From positions 14,147,734 through 14,211,733 of the forward strand of contig NC_079479.1 in NCBI RefSeq assembly GCF_026230105.1: 64,000 bases of DNA. The letters are read 5' to 3'. This document shows positions 23,641 through 36,639 of this stretch, piece after piece. Source of the DNA: Diorhabda sublineata (taxonomy: Eukaryota; Arthropoda; Insecta; Coleoptera; Chrysomelidae). Within the stretch, counting starts at the first letter, position 1; each line of letters begins with the position of its first letter. The notes below the pieces were generated by a model, which worked only from the letters and a program-made list of their open reading frames with translations, made no database searches and had not been told where the DNA came from. A program made the translations under genes and the position numbers.

Positions 23641-26600
23641 AACGGAATTTTTGAATAAAAGCACGAAAAAATTAATGTGAAAGCGCAGAAAACAGCCAGG
23701 AACTCTAACGGCTTGCACCGAGAAATTCACTTTGGTTTCCACATTGTGCGCATGCCTTAACATTTCGCGCGAGAATTTAAAACGACGAAACTTCAGTTTT
23801 CATAGGAAAAGTGAGTATTCTACGTACTGTTAAAAATATTTTGAACTGTTTCAGAGGTATGGAATGTATTGGATGTAATTTATTAGTTATCTCTCATCTT
23901 TTTTTGTACCTACATGATTTTTTTTGTCTTAAAGAGACATCGTTGTTGGGAAATCTTATTATTGTATGTAATATATGTAATTTTCAGGCCCCAAATGCTG
24001 CTAAAGAGAGCATCTAAGACATACTTAGCGATCTACAGCTCTTCATAACACTCAAGGGTGTTTAAGGTATCTTCAAATTATTATTTCCTTCGAGATTTTC
24101 ATTTATATTTCTTTTCTTTCTGGATATAACCGTTTTGTCAACTGTTAAATTGAGCTTGTCCACTTGAAAAAATGTTAGTTAATATAAAATAAAGTCATTG
24201 ATTTCATTATAAATCAAAGTCTAACGTTGATTCATAATACTAACTAACCCAAACGAAACCAATTTGGAAAGGCACTTGACGTAGGTACATAAAAAATCTA
24301 ATTTCTTCAAGTGAAAATTCAGCAGGGCAGTACTCATCAATTTTCTTTGAGTCCTAGGTTTTTAGATGTCTCAAATTATTTTCTTCATATTTATAACTGT
24401 ATCGGATCGATGGCACTTATACTTAGTACGACTAAATTTTACAGTTTTTTCTGTTCCGTACGCATTTAGAAATAGTTTTTTTTTAATTTTTTTCTACCGT
24501 TTTTCAAGTTTCAAATTCTACTAAACTAGCAATACTTGGATGTTCCCATTGAATATCAATATCGGGTCTTATTTTGAAATACTCAAATCGGGTTTGTTGA
24601 AATATTCTGAATCGGATTCTCACGTTTTAAGGGTATTTCTTTAACTTGGTTAGTTGGGTTAATTTATCTAAAATAAATAATAACATTCAAAAAAAATGAT
24701 AATTGTGAACAGAGCGCAAATTTGTGTCTACTTTTATAATAATTTCTGATATGTTGAGTTGAATTAGGATGTAATAAAGATGTTTCATTGCAACCATTGC
24801 ATACCGCGCCAATTCTGAAAGTTTCAAGAGATGCCAGCTTTCATAATTTTTCCAAAATGTTGAAAGGAAAAGGTTAAATTGGAAAAGAAAAATATCTATC
24901 ACCTGGGTGAAATTTTTTCATACTCTCCCTCTAGTTATAACCTTCTTCAAACGTCTTTTCACACTTTTGGTACATTATATCGATTTGTAATTAAATTATT
25001 CAAAAGTAGATAAAAACAAGACATGATTAATAAACAAAAAATTATTTACTGGTGTAAACAGAACAGTTTACAAAGTTAGGGGCGATTTTTTCACATTTGT
25101 GAGAGATGGTTTCGAATGCAGTTTTATTTCCATTTAAATCATTGTTTGACGTTGTAGTCCACGGTATGTCGAGGTATTTCAAATTCGACGATTATTTTTG
25201 TTTATTTGGTGAGGAGTTTCATTGGATAGTTCTGGTTTCACTTATTTCAAAACCTAAGAGTCTAAATTATGCGATAACGAAAACAATTCGTACACGAACT
25301 TCACAATGTTCTGGTCTAGAAAGTCTCACAAGATTAACAGGGACTGAACTACAATTCTAAACACCGAATAGATAATTCACAGTTGGAGTATAATAAACAA
25401 ATCAGCCGGTACTTGCAAGTTTTGATTTGTCGCACTCACCGAAATTTGTTTTTCTTGTAAACAAATTTCAAAATACCTTTTACTACTTTTAGTTGATACT
25501 GTCACAATAATTTACAAAACTAGTCAAAAAAAATGAAGATGACATCTAAAGATGGAAATTTATTACATATCCTGAATCCTTGGGGGCTCATCTGTAAAAT
25601 TTTGGGAATCGCCGACATGGATCGTCTTCTACTTATTAATGCCAAGACGATTCGTTGATTCAAAGAGGCATATTTTTAACATAAACTTGTCTTCATAATC
25701 TGCATCGCGAATATTTTATATATAAAATGTGTGTACATCAAATTATAGTCTATATTCTATATCATTTATATTTATGTAAAAAAAATTCACATATTTTGCA
25801 TAATCAGCGACGCTTCTGAGGAATAATAAGCAATTAGCTGCTACTATGTACCAATTAATAATATTTGCAATGAATCATTTTAATTAAGTACGCCTTATAG
25901 ACCAGGGTTGATAGTTTTTGAAACCAAATATATATATTTTCTGAGAAAGTTTACTATGGCCATAGTAATTTTTTTCAAACCATCAGGAAATAGAGATTTT
26001 TACGAACAAAAGTCGTGATGACCATTTAAAAAAAAAAATGATATTTTGATGGGAGAATTCCCGATTGAGAATTAGGGTGCTTTTTCGATATTATATCTAA
26101 AAAACGTGAAAAAATAAATATTTGCTACTAAATAATCTTAAGTGCATATTGGGCATGAAAAGGTAAGTTTTCAAATAATTCCGTGGAAACAAAATGTCTA
26201 TTAAATAATATACCCAATGAATGATTTTAAAAGGAACATTATCGACCCAATCTAGTTATATCATTTTCTCTAATTTCCACAATTAGGATATTTTCGATAT
26301 TTCTTAATAATGAAATATAATTAATAACAAAAACATTTCCACCATTTCTATTCGTTCCACATATTCACTTCTCACCACACCTCAATTTTTTTTGTACTCA
26401 CTTTTTTCAAGTTATTTTAATGTGTTTGTTTGTATGTGTCAGTAGGATCGGAATGCGGCATAATCAAAGTTAATTAAAAGAACTCCTGTACTTACTTCTA
26501 ATAATCAACAATCTAACCACCAATTTTACAATGAATTAAACAGTAGCTGAACATGTTATTACCCGCATTACAACCTGATAGAAGTTGTTTAAATTACAGT

Positions 26601-26881
26601 GTAATTAGGCAAATGTACATTCAAATGTACATATGTATACAGAAAATTAGAATCAAAACTATCGATAGGATGGTATAGATATACATATAGTTTTTATTTT
26701 TTAATGTCAGTTATTTTAGAGCATATGATTATTATATATTTCCTTATACCGTAACTATAATATTAAGATGGGAGAAAGCTGAAACTCCAAGAAGAAATGT
26801 ATATAAAGAGCTATGTGGACGCAAAAAAATAGTATACGATTTGGTCATTGAATTTCATTAGAAAACAGAATAATGAACCAA
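23641..26881. other. long stretch without a recognised gene
   Basis: The ORFs at 23811-24017, 24687-24902 and 25106-25360 (60-84 codons) show no domain. No repeat shared with the rest of the window was seen apart from short A/T runs. Confidence 0.5.
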
Positions 26882-26920
26882 CATCCAACAAACCGGAAGT
26901 CCACGTAGACTCATCATATT
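26882..26920 (-). repeat. dispersed repeat D, inverted partial copy
   Basis: The reverse complement (GATGAGTCTACGTGGACTTC, CGGTTTGTTGGATG) matches the central part of repeat D at 21165-21400. Confidence 0.65.
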
Positions 26921-28439
26921 TAATTCATGATAGTCAGAACAAGTGTTTTTCGGTATTCATGAAGACTTTCGCCAAATAGCCTTTAATGGATACAACTTCG
27001 ATGGTTAGAATTCTCCAGCCATCGTTTACGGCACTAACCATCTTTAAAATCATATCAAATCTCGCGATATAAGTCTTAACAATTGCAGACTGCAAGAATC
27101 AGCACACTCGAGTGCTGTGACTGTGTAGAAAATTCTATTGAGTGGTAATTGGTCATTCGAACATCAAGAGAAACCACGAAGCTGGATTCGTTTCTCAAAC
27201 TGGGATACTTTCGACAAGTCTCTACATCTAATTAATTTCGACTTTGCAAATTCAATAGACTAAGAAGCATTTACATACGAGGATTGGACTTTGAGGAAAC
27301 TTCAGCTAGAGTTCAAAAGCTAGTACCGGAAAAGAAAAAGAGCAGTACTACTTCATGGATAAGAATGAGATCATATCAAAAACAAAACTTGTTCAGAAAA
27401 CCAAGTCTCATAACTCAATTTTACCGTAAAATGTTGTCTGATCCTTGTAATACCAAGTATCTGCTTAAAGGACCTTCTGTCTTCAGTTATCACATAATTA
27501 GCTGATATAACAACACCTTACAGTGACCTAATTATTATTGAAGATCTTTTATGTTCAAATGAGATAGTTTGATATGGTCAGCACATGGAAAAATGGTCCA
27601 AGAAGGAAATATTGATATATTAAAAATTAACTTCGTTTTTAACCTGTTCTAAACTATTCAAAAATATTATATTCTAGTAAGCTGACGTTATCCTAAATCG
27701 ATGGCTTTTACATGTTCACCTGGAGATTAGAAATGTCATGTCACTCGCAATTTAGCAAAAGTATCTGACTGCCACTGCATTCTTAAGTGCTATTAAAATT
27801 TTATCTTTGATCAAAATTGCTTTTGTTAATGTTAAGTTACAGCTTGCGGGATGCCTGAGCGGTTGTTAGGACCAGATTGCTCGTTTTAAATTTCGAATGT
27901 AAGGCTATTTGTGTTAAATTATTTCCCCGATACGTACTTTTCTTCAGTGAAAATTGGTCATTTGGAAATGAAAACATTTGCGTTCAGAAAAAATTTTGAT
28001 ATTTGGAAATATGAGCTGATTTATCATGTTTTGTATATTCTATAGTGAAAATTTCAGGGAAACGACAATACAAAATGAACATTTGTTGAGGATAAAAGCT
28101 ATGGTACTCTACATACAAATATACATACGAGAGAAGTTGGAGAAAACTAAGTTCTTCTCAATATTTTAGAGTAAAAAACATATTGTGATGTTTCCTCAAT
28201 CAATTACATTCACAGTATGTCGTAATTGATTAGGTCAAATTCCGCACAAAATATACTTTTTTCCTTCTTCATGGGATGAAAAATTCAGTAACTACAATTC
28301 AGCAAAACTTAAATGAGATCAACGAAAGTTTCTATGCGTCTTAAGATTCAACTGAATATTATTTCACTACCATTGAATTCGAAGTATTCATGTCCTACTT
28401 TGATAGGAATTTCATTAGAAATGTTGAAAAATATTTCGT
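26921..28439. other. no recognised gene
   Basis: A 73-codon ORF at 27284-27505 (+), charged and starting MDFEETSARVQKLV, has no recognisable family and a partly open frame upstream. The rest is featureless. Confidence 0.45.
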
Positions 28440-28800
28440 GAAATATGAGTGTAATTGGCTCTACAAATAAAAACAAAAATTTTGGAGAAAAAAATATTTA
28501 TTTTTCAACGTAATCTCCTTTGAGCTCAATACACTTTTTTAACCTACATCACCTCTCCATTATTAGAGAATATTTGACCACCGAGTCATTTTTCCAAGTC
28601 TGAGAACAGAAAATGATCCGAAAAGGCTAAATCAGGCGAATAGGGTGTATGAAATAGCAATTCAAGCTTTGATTCATCAATTGTGACCATTGCAATAACG
28701 GATATGTGGCTACTTAAGAGGTAATGAAAAATTTGTTGACTAGCATGGGAAACGTGTTTTCCTATCAAAAATTGATTCAATTATTAAATTATATTGCCTT
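28440..28800 (-). mobile_element. mariner transposase relic, C-terminal third
   Basis: Reads IAMVTIDESKLELLFHTPYS, PDLAFSDHFLFSDLEK, then LGGQIFSNNGEVM and KKCIELKGDYVEK. These are the mariner 'LLPHPPYSPDLAPSD..LF..LK' block, with the third catalytic Asp in FSDHFLF, and the closing 'KCIEL.GDYVEK'. About 25 codons between EVM and KKC are missing, a small internal deletion. Confidence 0.8.
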
Positions 28801-28829
28801 TTAGGGCAATACAACGATTATAGTGGTCG

Positions 28830-29345
28830 AACAAGTTCTAGATACCATTCATATAGTACAATTTTTCTTCACCGTCAAAATAGGCTCTAATTTATATGAT
28901 AACTACTTCACGTCCTGCCTAGCAAGTATCTTAAGTACGTCAAAAATCGGAAAAAAATCACTGGGGAACAGATCTGGAGAATCCGTTGCATGCAGAAGTA
29001 ATTAGAAACCCAAATTATGCAATTTTAGTTTCTCCTTTCTCAAATAAGGCCGTTTGTTTCGCAATTTAGTACCTCAAATCAGACAATAACGCTACGCAAT
29101 AATCGTTGTTCATTATCCCTTCTTTTATCCCTTCTTTTTGGGGTAGTAGATGGATATCATACCATGCCAATCTCAAAATACTGATGTCACAACCTTACCA
29201 GCCGACTTTTTCGTCTATAAACGGTTTGAAGTCGGCATCACGTGCAGTCCATTGATGTTGATTAGACTTCGGTGTGAAATGGTGGAGCCATTTATTATCT
29301 ATTTTTACATATTGATGCAGAAATTAGGGTGTTTTACGATTGAAT
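28830..29345 (-). mobile_element. second mariner transposase relic
   Basis: Blocks KSAGKVVTSVF-DWHGM and, 340 bases on, TDSPDLFPSDFF-IFDVLKIL-ARQDVK correspond to the mariner 'AGKVMASVFWD..G' and 'YSPDLAPSDYFLF' regions. It carries its own SPDL block, so it is a different element from 28440-28800. It lies immediately upstream of it on the same strand. Confidence 0.65.
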
Positions 29346-29619
29346 AGCGTCAAACAATGCTCAAAACCATCAATTTATTTTGTTTTTTGTAAATTCTCTC
29401 GGCATCCACTTTGAACAGAACTTCGACATACCTTAGAGTAGGTTAGATTAGGCAATGTGTGTTTAGAGTGGTAATCGACCGTAATAAGACATGAGGTATG
29501 AGGCAGCCAAACGAAAAGATTCGTAGAAAGCAAATTGGCTGAATAAAAGTTAATGAGAGAAGTTAGAAGACATAGGTAGACGGTCATTTCGAAGGTATCA
29601 ATTGATAAGATGGGAGAAA

Positions 29620-30158
29620 ATCTGTGAAAGTTCTCAAAAAACATTCAAGGAGAACGTAACAAGCCTAAAGACATATTGCAAAGTGATCACTTCGAGCCTC
29701 AATGCCTTGATCTGGGATTCTCAAGCTTCTGTCTCTGAAACCCCAGAAGTACTTCATTCCAAACTAAAAAAGCATTTTATTTCATGTCGAATCCTAGCAT
29801 AAAACGTGATTCCCAAGTATTTCTTCAATATATGAAAGAGATGGTAGTCACTGGGGGCTATATCTTGAGTGTGAGGGGAGGCGTGAGGTAGTCCTCCATC
29901 CAAATCTCTAAGTTAGTCTTTGAACTCTCTGCACCATTCACGAATATGTTGAATGTTCATAAGAGAAAAAAAATTCTTTGCATACCAAAAACGAATCACC
30001 TAGCGTGAGAATCTTTCAGAGCTACTAAAACAAAAATGAACGTCGTAGACAGCTAGCCGGATCGGAAACTGTTGAAAAAGGAGGAAAGCTAAACACCTTT
30101 CAGCTTCCCTAGCGTCTGCAGATCCTTGGGAAATTAATTTTATTGAAAAACCCTCGTA
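29620..30158 (-). mobile_element. mariner with large internal deletion
   Basis: The element starts at 30158 with the end sequence TACGAGGGTTTTTCAATAAA. The N-terminal mariner block IQHIREWCREFKD is followed within a few codons by LPHASPHTQDIAPSDYHLFH and ILKKYLG, the C-terminal block with the third catalytic Asp. The DNA-binding domain end and two catalytic Asp residues between them are absent. This is a typical internally deleted mariner copy. The right end is approximate. Confidence 0.7.
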
Positions 30159-31293
30159 CTGATATATGACCAAATAATCTTCAGTTCAAATAATCTTGAA
30201 AAACTGATTTAATATATTTTTATTCGGAACAAAGCACTCAAATCACCTACGCTTTTAGTGAATAAATTATTGAACAGCAGTTTAGCACGACCATTTTAGT
30301 TTCGCGTCCGTTTTTTTCCTATTCCATTATAGGAAGGGATGTTCATACATTATGAAATCGATGATTGACTATGACGATGAACGATCACACATAATAGTAC
30401 GAGTGATTCTTTAACATAAAATAAAAACTTTTCCAAATATTGCAAAACAACGACAGCATATTTTGTTCACGAAATTTTTAAAACATAAATACTATTAACA
30501 AGAGATTAGAACTGCTATTTATCTGAGGAGAAACTAGATCGTTGCAATAAAAGCATGAAATGCGGCGTATGATACCATATAGGTAGATACTTCAACCTTC
30601 CGACAGGCGCTTATACTTGTGCAACACCACCAGGTGCTAGCCGTATTCTAGACGACGTCCAACTTTTATTCTATATGGAGTTTCAATTCTTCATTTATAA
30701 CTGAAATGTATTAAGAAATGTCTTTGCTAATACCTTCCATCGCATTCCAAGAATTTTCGCATAGTATTTGGTTTATTTTCCAAACACAAACGCTAAGCAC
30801 TTTCAAATCATTTGATGTTCTCGATTTGCACTACGTAAATAAACCTCTTATCTGCTTTTTATTGCGCACAGAAATTGAAGATGTAGCAGTTTTTCAACGT
30901 CTTCAACAGCTCTATTTTGATAACGACAACTTATAACTTCTCTCACATCAATGCGAAAGTTTTTTTATGTCTGACGTGAATACAAATGTTCTTTCATTAA
31001 ATCTGGAGCCAGATTTTTGAAAAAATACCGTTTGGCGCTAGACGTATTACGGAATTCGATGTTAATTGTTCACTTTCTCATTGAACTACTGAGATTTACT
31101 TTGATCTTCCAATTCCAATTTCTTAATGACGGCTGTCTGTGCCCGGTGAAAAATTGAAAGACACTTCCGTCAACAACGAAAAAAAAAATGAAATGAGGAA
31201 GAAAAATAATATTACTTATAATACCACATCAAAACATAGTTTAGGATAAAAATGTACCATAAATGTATTAAAATACCAATATAATAGAAGGAT
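30159..31293. other. no clearly recognised gene
   Basis: On the minus strand around 30960-30640 a broken frame (RIDVREVISCRYQNRAVEDV, EKLLHLQFLCAIKSR) looks protein-like but has two stops and no family I can name. Elsewhere nothing is supported. Confidence 0.35.
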
Positions 31294-31480
31294 GGTTCCA
31301 AAAGTACCTGGCGTGACCTATAGATGGCAATAGCTGCTTAAAAAATACCTCTGTATGAGAAAGTTCAGTTCTTTCTCTACACTACAGTTCAGGTGTACGA
31401 AGAAGGTTCCAGAAGTACCTGGACTGATCTAGAGATTGCGATGGTTGCTTGAGAAATACCACTGTATTGGAAAATATACA
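31294..31480 (+). mobile_element. two tandem mariner ends
   Basis: GGTTCCAAAAGTACCTGGCG at 31294 and GGTTCCAGAAGTACCTGGAC at 31405 both continue with TGACCTATAGATGGC-like sequence, GTTGCTTGAGAAATACC and CTGTAT. The same start precedes the mariner coding piece at 33475. Confidence 0.7.
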
Positions 31481-31959
31481 AGCACATGTCATTGGTCATC
31501 ATTATTAGCCTAAACATCATTTATTTATTGGGAGCCACTCGGTACTCCTGATTTAGTGTCACTTCAGGATACTTTTTTTGTCTTGTTTTGAGCTACTGTT
31601 TTTTTAAATGAGAAATACGTCATAGATACATTCTCCTACATCCAAAGAAGACCTTGGAGTTGACCTCATTAAGTAGCCCTCATAGTTCATGATTACCTTA
31701 ACCTTATTTACTAATTGGTGGCCACTTGGTATTCGTGATTTAATATAACTTCGTCCCTTTCTCTTCCTAGGAAGAATGGGCAATGAAGTGAGAAATATTC
31801 GATATTCCAGCCCTTATAGTTCATAGATAAGACAGTGGGTGCTCTCTTAGTGTACACAGACCTTATAACAGTCCCGTCATATTCCACTTGAAGTACCAAA
31901 AACTTATGTACAATAGAAAGCTTTTCAGGTACCTTGACTCAAATATTTTATAGTAACGA

Positions 31960-32570
31960 AGTTCAAACCTCGCACTTGTGACTGCTGGGCACCTATCAAT
32001 AACGCGGTTTGCAGTATCTTCCCACTCTATACAATAGGAGTACTCTGAACGGATAGTGGTAAATACAAAATAAAAAATTTGTCTGATATGACCGTACCCT
32101 TTTGAAATAAATCGTTTTCCGTCCCTGTTTAGGCAGAAAAGTTCGTTGATAAGACATTACTATCAGTATATACCTCAGTTTGACTCATACCATTTCTATC
32201 TATCTTTGTGAAAGACCAAGAGAAGTGATACCTACCGATAGCTACATCAGAATGGGTTCTGTATCTATTGGTGATTTTGCTAAATCCAATTTGATGAGCT
32301 AATAAGTTTCGTTCCTTTCTTTTTTGCCTTGGCGACTAGATAGAGATGAGCTGGGCCTAATTTATACTTCAGTGCGAGCCTGGATTGCCTCAATTCGAAA
32401 GTTGAGGTTTTTACCTCTAAGCAAATATTTCATCTTAGTAGATATTTTCGTTTGGAAGATTCGAGCGTGTTTGCAAAGTGAGAAAAATTCGCATCGTTTG
32501 GAACGGCCTCCGCAGAACCCAAGCTGCTCATTCTGGAAGTATCAATGTACCACGTGGGGCTTCGTTATTT
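31960..32570 (-). mobile_element. LINE fragment, C-terminal RNase H/zinc region
   Basis: The clearest block is SKGYGHIRQIFYFVF, EYSYCIEWEDTANRVIDRCP and AVTSAR. It follows the '..GH..L..HL......C..C...ETA.H....CP.L...R' pattern at the end of LINE ORFs with RNase H. Sequence up to 32570 is in the same orientation but hard to read. Confidence 0.45.
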
Positions 32571-32959
32571 AATATTGCGCACATGTAGCAAGCATTTGGT
32601 CTAGTGTAAGCTTAGTTGATTCATGGTTTCAAATATCACGAAAAAAAAACACAAATTCAACATTCATAATTGTGCTATTGTCCTATAAAGTATTAAATTT
32701 TTTATGTTTGATAATCACCCGTTCTAAATGAAATTGTATGTTTTCCATTAATTATCCCCGAACAGTTCTGTGCATGCAGAGGAATTATTAATTGATGTAG
32801 CGAATTGACTTTCCAATAACAACCAAAAGAATACCAATTAGCGCAAAAACTGTAATCCGTGTTTCGATTGTTTCAATATTTATACTTATAAAACAAAAAT
32901 TTATTTCTCATTCAACAAATAAATTTGATGTTAAACCTCGATACAGCTTTATTTCCAAT

Positions 32960-33270
32960 CAGTTTTGTACACCATTTTTATATTCTGTTTCTACTTCATA
33001 TATAAGCAATCTTTATATTATTCTTATTTCTTTCTCAATTGTTTCCTGAAACATTTCTTAAACTGCATTATCTTCAGTCTCTCATCATGGTTAAATCAAT
33101 GTCTCCATTGGTATGTCTTTCGCAATATCCTTGGCTGCTTTCATTGTTTCATGATAAGTTTTTCTGTACAGTTTTGGAAAAAGACACTGTCCGAGAATTT
33201 CTCAGATGAGATTTTGTTTGCAGATATACGTAGACCAGCTTTTACTTTGCTTATTTTTAATTTTTCATGA
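32960..33270 (-). mobile_element. LINE fragment, endonuclease-RT linker
   Basis: Frames read KVKAGLRISANKISSEKFSD and YRKTYHETMKAAKDI. The KAAKDI block and the surrounding nucleotides (ATATCCTTGGC-GCTTT-ATT) match 23223-23263, so both derive from one LINE family. The plus-strand 101-codon ORF here is its shadow. Confidence 0.5.
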
Positions 33271-33474
33271 ATCTACTATATTTGAAATCGACATCACCTG
33301 AAAGAATATCCCTGTCAGTTGTTAGACATCAATGATTGAATTTTTGAAATATTTGTATCGAAATAATAAGGCATAATTTGAGAAAACCATCTTCAATATT
33401 GGTTTTTACCGAAAATTTTTTTAATACTGCTTCATGATCGGAGAGTCCTGAATTAGACAGTACAGTCGATGGAT

Positions 33475-33860
33475 GCTAGTTCCAGAAGTACCTGGTCTGA
33501 CCTAGAGATAACGGTAGTTGCTTGAAGTACACCATCTGTACAGAATATGTTTCAGCTTTGAAGACCTCACGTTGCTTGGTATTTGTTTAGCAGCCACCAA
33601 TACAATTATTTTATTTGAGAGGCATTAACACAAACAATATAAAAGCTGAACTGGATTCTACTCTGGACGGAACTGCTCCTTCGTTATTAACAGTAGTAGA
33701 ATTTAGACGAGTACTAGCATCGTTCTGGTCGACCAAATGATGTGACGAATGTTAAAGAAAATCCACAAAGCGGTACTGGATGATCGTCAACTGTTTTTGT
33801 TACAAGTCTTGCAACAAAACAGATGAGGGTTTTATCACTTCACGTTCTAACGAAAGGTCA
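33475..33860 (+). mobile_element. mariner relic: left end and transposase N-terminus
   Basis: The end GTTCCAGAAGTACCTGGTCT is followed by the N-terminal transposase blocks RGINTNNIKAELDSTLDGTA, PSLLTVVEFRRVLASF, then, after a frameshift, RPNDVTNVKENPQSGTG. This is the paired helix-turn-helix part of a mariner. The catalytic domain is missing. Confidence 0.75.
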
Positions 33861-34159
33861 AGTATATTTATGTGATTCAATTGAACAAAAAATTTATCTT
33901 TATATATATTTGAGTGAGACTTATTCGTTCAGTACTTGTAGACTCTTCAGTATTAGGTTCAGGTATTTCTCCATAAATTGTGACTAGTCGTTTTTTCAAG
34001 ATATTTTGATACCTACAAGCTCAAGTTGCTCTCCTTACAAATGTTGTGCTGCTCTGAAAAATTTCCTGTCAATGTTGTTAATGTTTCTGGTTCTATTTTT
34101 GATTTAAAGGATACATGTTCCGAAACAATATGAAATAAGAGGATAATCCACTTTCAGGA

Positions 34160-34230
34160 TCTAAAGACGATAACTTGGTTAACGAAAAGTGCGTTAGACT
34201 GTATAATTGTTAGTCTTAGTGTACTGAAGT
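34160..34230 (+). repeat. dispersed repeat C, copy 2
   Basis: TCTAAAGACGATAACTTGGT, TAACGAAAAGTGCGTTAGAC and GTATAATTGTTAGTCTTAGTG match repeat C at 6959 and 49492. Confidence 0.7.
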
Positions 34231-34717
34231 TCACTGGGACGATAGAGTAGTTCAAAATTCGTCTTCTTGTTGATCTCTTTGACTACGTTCAATCGGAATC
34301 TCAATTCGTTTATTGTCATTATTTTCAGGTTTGTTCTTTTCAGGCACTTTCAGTTTGAATTTTCCAATTGATTAACGTAAAAGAAGAGACATTATAGCCC
34401 AAAAGCACTTGGTGTGTACAGTAGAAATTGAAAAGAATAGAAAAGTATTTAAGTCGCAAAATATTCAGTGTCCCTTGAGGTTTTGGTCAATAAATGAAAC
34501 TCGAAAACTGGGATTCTACATTTAGAGCTAACTTTGATCCATGAAATAATATTTTTAGAAAAATTGATGAGACATCCCCTAAAACGTCACTTTTTAGTCT
34601 GCTGGAAAGATGTATCTTGTATACTTATAATCGATAAACAAATTTCAACCAATTTTACTGAAGTTGTTGTTTAAAGTGGTATCCACCTTTATCAATACCA
34701 TTTTTGAAGCTTCCATG

Positions 34718-34918
34718 TTAGTTTCTTGTATATTCTAGTCGAATACTTTTCAAATATGCGGAAAATGAAAAATTTGATGGGGTTATATCTGATGAACGAG
34801 CGTGCTGAAGTATTATGCAATTTTTTTCGATCCACTTATCTTGGGAATGTAAATGAAAATATGTTGTAGCTTGTTGAGCAAAATAAGAAGTTGAATCACT
34901 ACATAATCGTTCTTTCAT
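34718..34918 (-). mobile_element. DDE transposase fragment, IS630/Tc1-related
   Basis: Reads FAQQATTYFHLHSQDKWIEK, then ARSSDITPSNFSFSAYLKSI. It matches the order 'F.QDGAP.HF......RWI', 'PRSPDLTPLDFFLWGYLKS' in a large insect transposase family, with most key residues changed. Sixty-six codons are open. Confidence 0.55.
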
Positions 34919-35119
34919 ACAATAAACCGCGTCAAATACTTCGAAACTTGCTTTCTCTCACCTACCCAAGATTATCAATACACTAGTAGTTGATATTACG
35001 AGGTATATCATGTAGTAAATATCTTAAGATCGCTGCTGCTGATGTGTTCTTTGTAGTACTTCTTCATGATGTCTTTCAAAAATGCGTTTCGTTTTCTAAA
35101 TCGGAGGACGTGATTGGGT

Positions 35120-35610
35120 GTACCATGAAGAATAATATGGCCGTGATGATTATTGGGGAACTGGTTCATTTAATTGAAGAGAAAACTAGAACAAAACCGT
35201 GAGTTTCTAATAAGTGTTCTTGATATCGAATTTACGCATATATCCCGATCATTAATTGATGAAATATTTAGTAAAAAACTCTAAAATTATTTCCAGTTAG
35301 ATTCCAAAAGGAAGAATACTGCAGTGCAGCTTTTGACACGCTACGGAGATTATAGAAATTAATGTTTCTCGTAAAATTTGAGCCTAAGCAAATATTGACA
35401 CCAGGAAAACTCGCATGCATCGTTTTCCAGGATAGAGAAGGTTTTTCTCTGATTTCTCATCACAAGGCTAAACAATTAATGCTCATGTTTTCTGCGAGAT
35501 ATTAGAGAATTTGGCTGGTATGTTTGATCTTCTTCCATACAGCACTGATCTCATTCCTATCGAATTTCATCTTTTGTTTAACTTGAAATATTTCCTTGGT
35601 GGTTAACAAT
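35120..35610 (+). mobile_element. mariner transposase relic
   Basis: Blocks IGELVHLIEEKTRT (linker after the HTH), KLACIVFQDREGFSLI for 'K.M.TVFWDRKGVLLV', then YSTDLIPIEFHLLFNLKYFL and GG for 'YSPDLAPSD.HLF.HLKKFLGG'. The HDNA block is deleted; both Asp of SPDLAPSD-type motif are partly altered (the second is Glu). Confidence 0.6.
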
Positions 35611-36639
35611 GATAGTCAGGATATTTTTTATTCAATTCCCTAGATACTAAAATTTCTCGCAATAATACACATTTCAGGACTTGATATCAATTCATTTGCA
35701 TTTATTACTCGATGCACTTTACATCAAAATATCAGATTTCCTTCCATTTCACCCCTTATCTGTGTATAGGTGTCGTATTCGATACGTCCTTTTCCTAAGG
35801 GCGTACAGTTTGGTTTAATATTACAAAGTCACTTCCATATTATTATTTGTTTTGATACAATGACTTCAAAAGCACTTGAATGCAAATATATTCACCCTTA
35901 AAGAATATTGTAATATAATATCGCTGTAAAGTTTTCTAAATAAAAACGGTCCTGTGCATCTGCATCAAATGGACGATATCATATGACCGAAAACGATACG
36001 ATAGGGATCTAGAATATGCCTTCGCTGCGTTTAATTTCTGTTTTTGATTAAAAGCGGCACGATCGTTTTAATTACTTTTGACGTTTACGTCAAGTCTTCA
36101 TGTTCACAAATGTCTACTAACAACGGCTGTTTGTATCAACATTGTAATTGAATTATACTGGATGGACTGCTTTTAATTTTGACAGAGGATATATGTGAGA
36201 ATGAATATATCACAGAGAAAAATATTCATTCGGATTTTTAACAAGTTTTTATACTGTTATTCTTCGAAACCAAATGTTATATCCAAGGTTGAAAGTACAT
36301 ACAATTGTTTCACTTATTTTTAGCACAGTTGTTTTATTTATGGTAATCAAAACCACTCGATAGATTCACTTTATCAATTTATTTTACATATGCAAATTTT
36401 CTCACCAAATATTGAAAACGATGAGTGGGTAGCACGCACTAGCATCCCCTAAACTTAGGGTAAGACAGGTCCATTTTAATATTAAAGGATTTCTATCGAA
36501 TTGGTGCGTCCTCTTCTTTGAATTAACCAAAATGTTGCATCAACTGTGGACAAAAATTTCTCAAACATCTAAGCAAATAAATTGTTTTTCGTAATTTGGA
36601 GGCTGGTATAAACATTACGTTTCTGTTAGAAATTTAGTT
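35611..36639. other. no recognised feature
   Basis: AT-rich and featureless as far as can be read. Confidence 0.5.

Noticed and set aside
27843..27890. tRNA-like D-arm sequence GCCTGAGCGGTTGTTAGGA
   Set aside because: No T-arm with GTTCGAA-type loop and no acceptor stem at the right distance.
29375..29802. ORFs on both strands between the mariner relics as host exons
   Set aside because: They overlap or adjoin the deleted mariner and show no independent family.
32965..33270. 101-codon hydrophobic plus-strand ORF that looks like a membrane protein
   Set aside because: Complement of a LINE linker fragment; the hydrophobicity follows from T-rich sequence.
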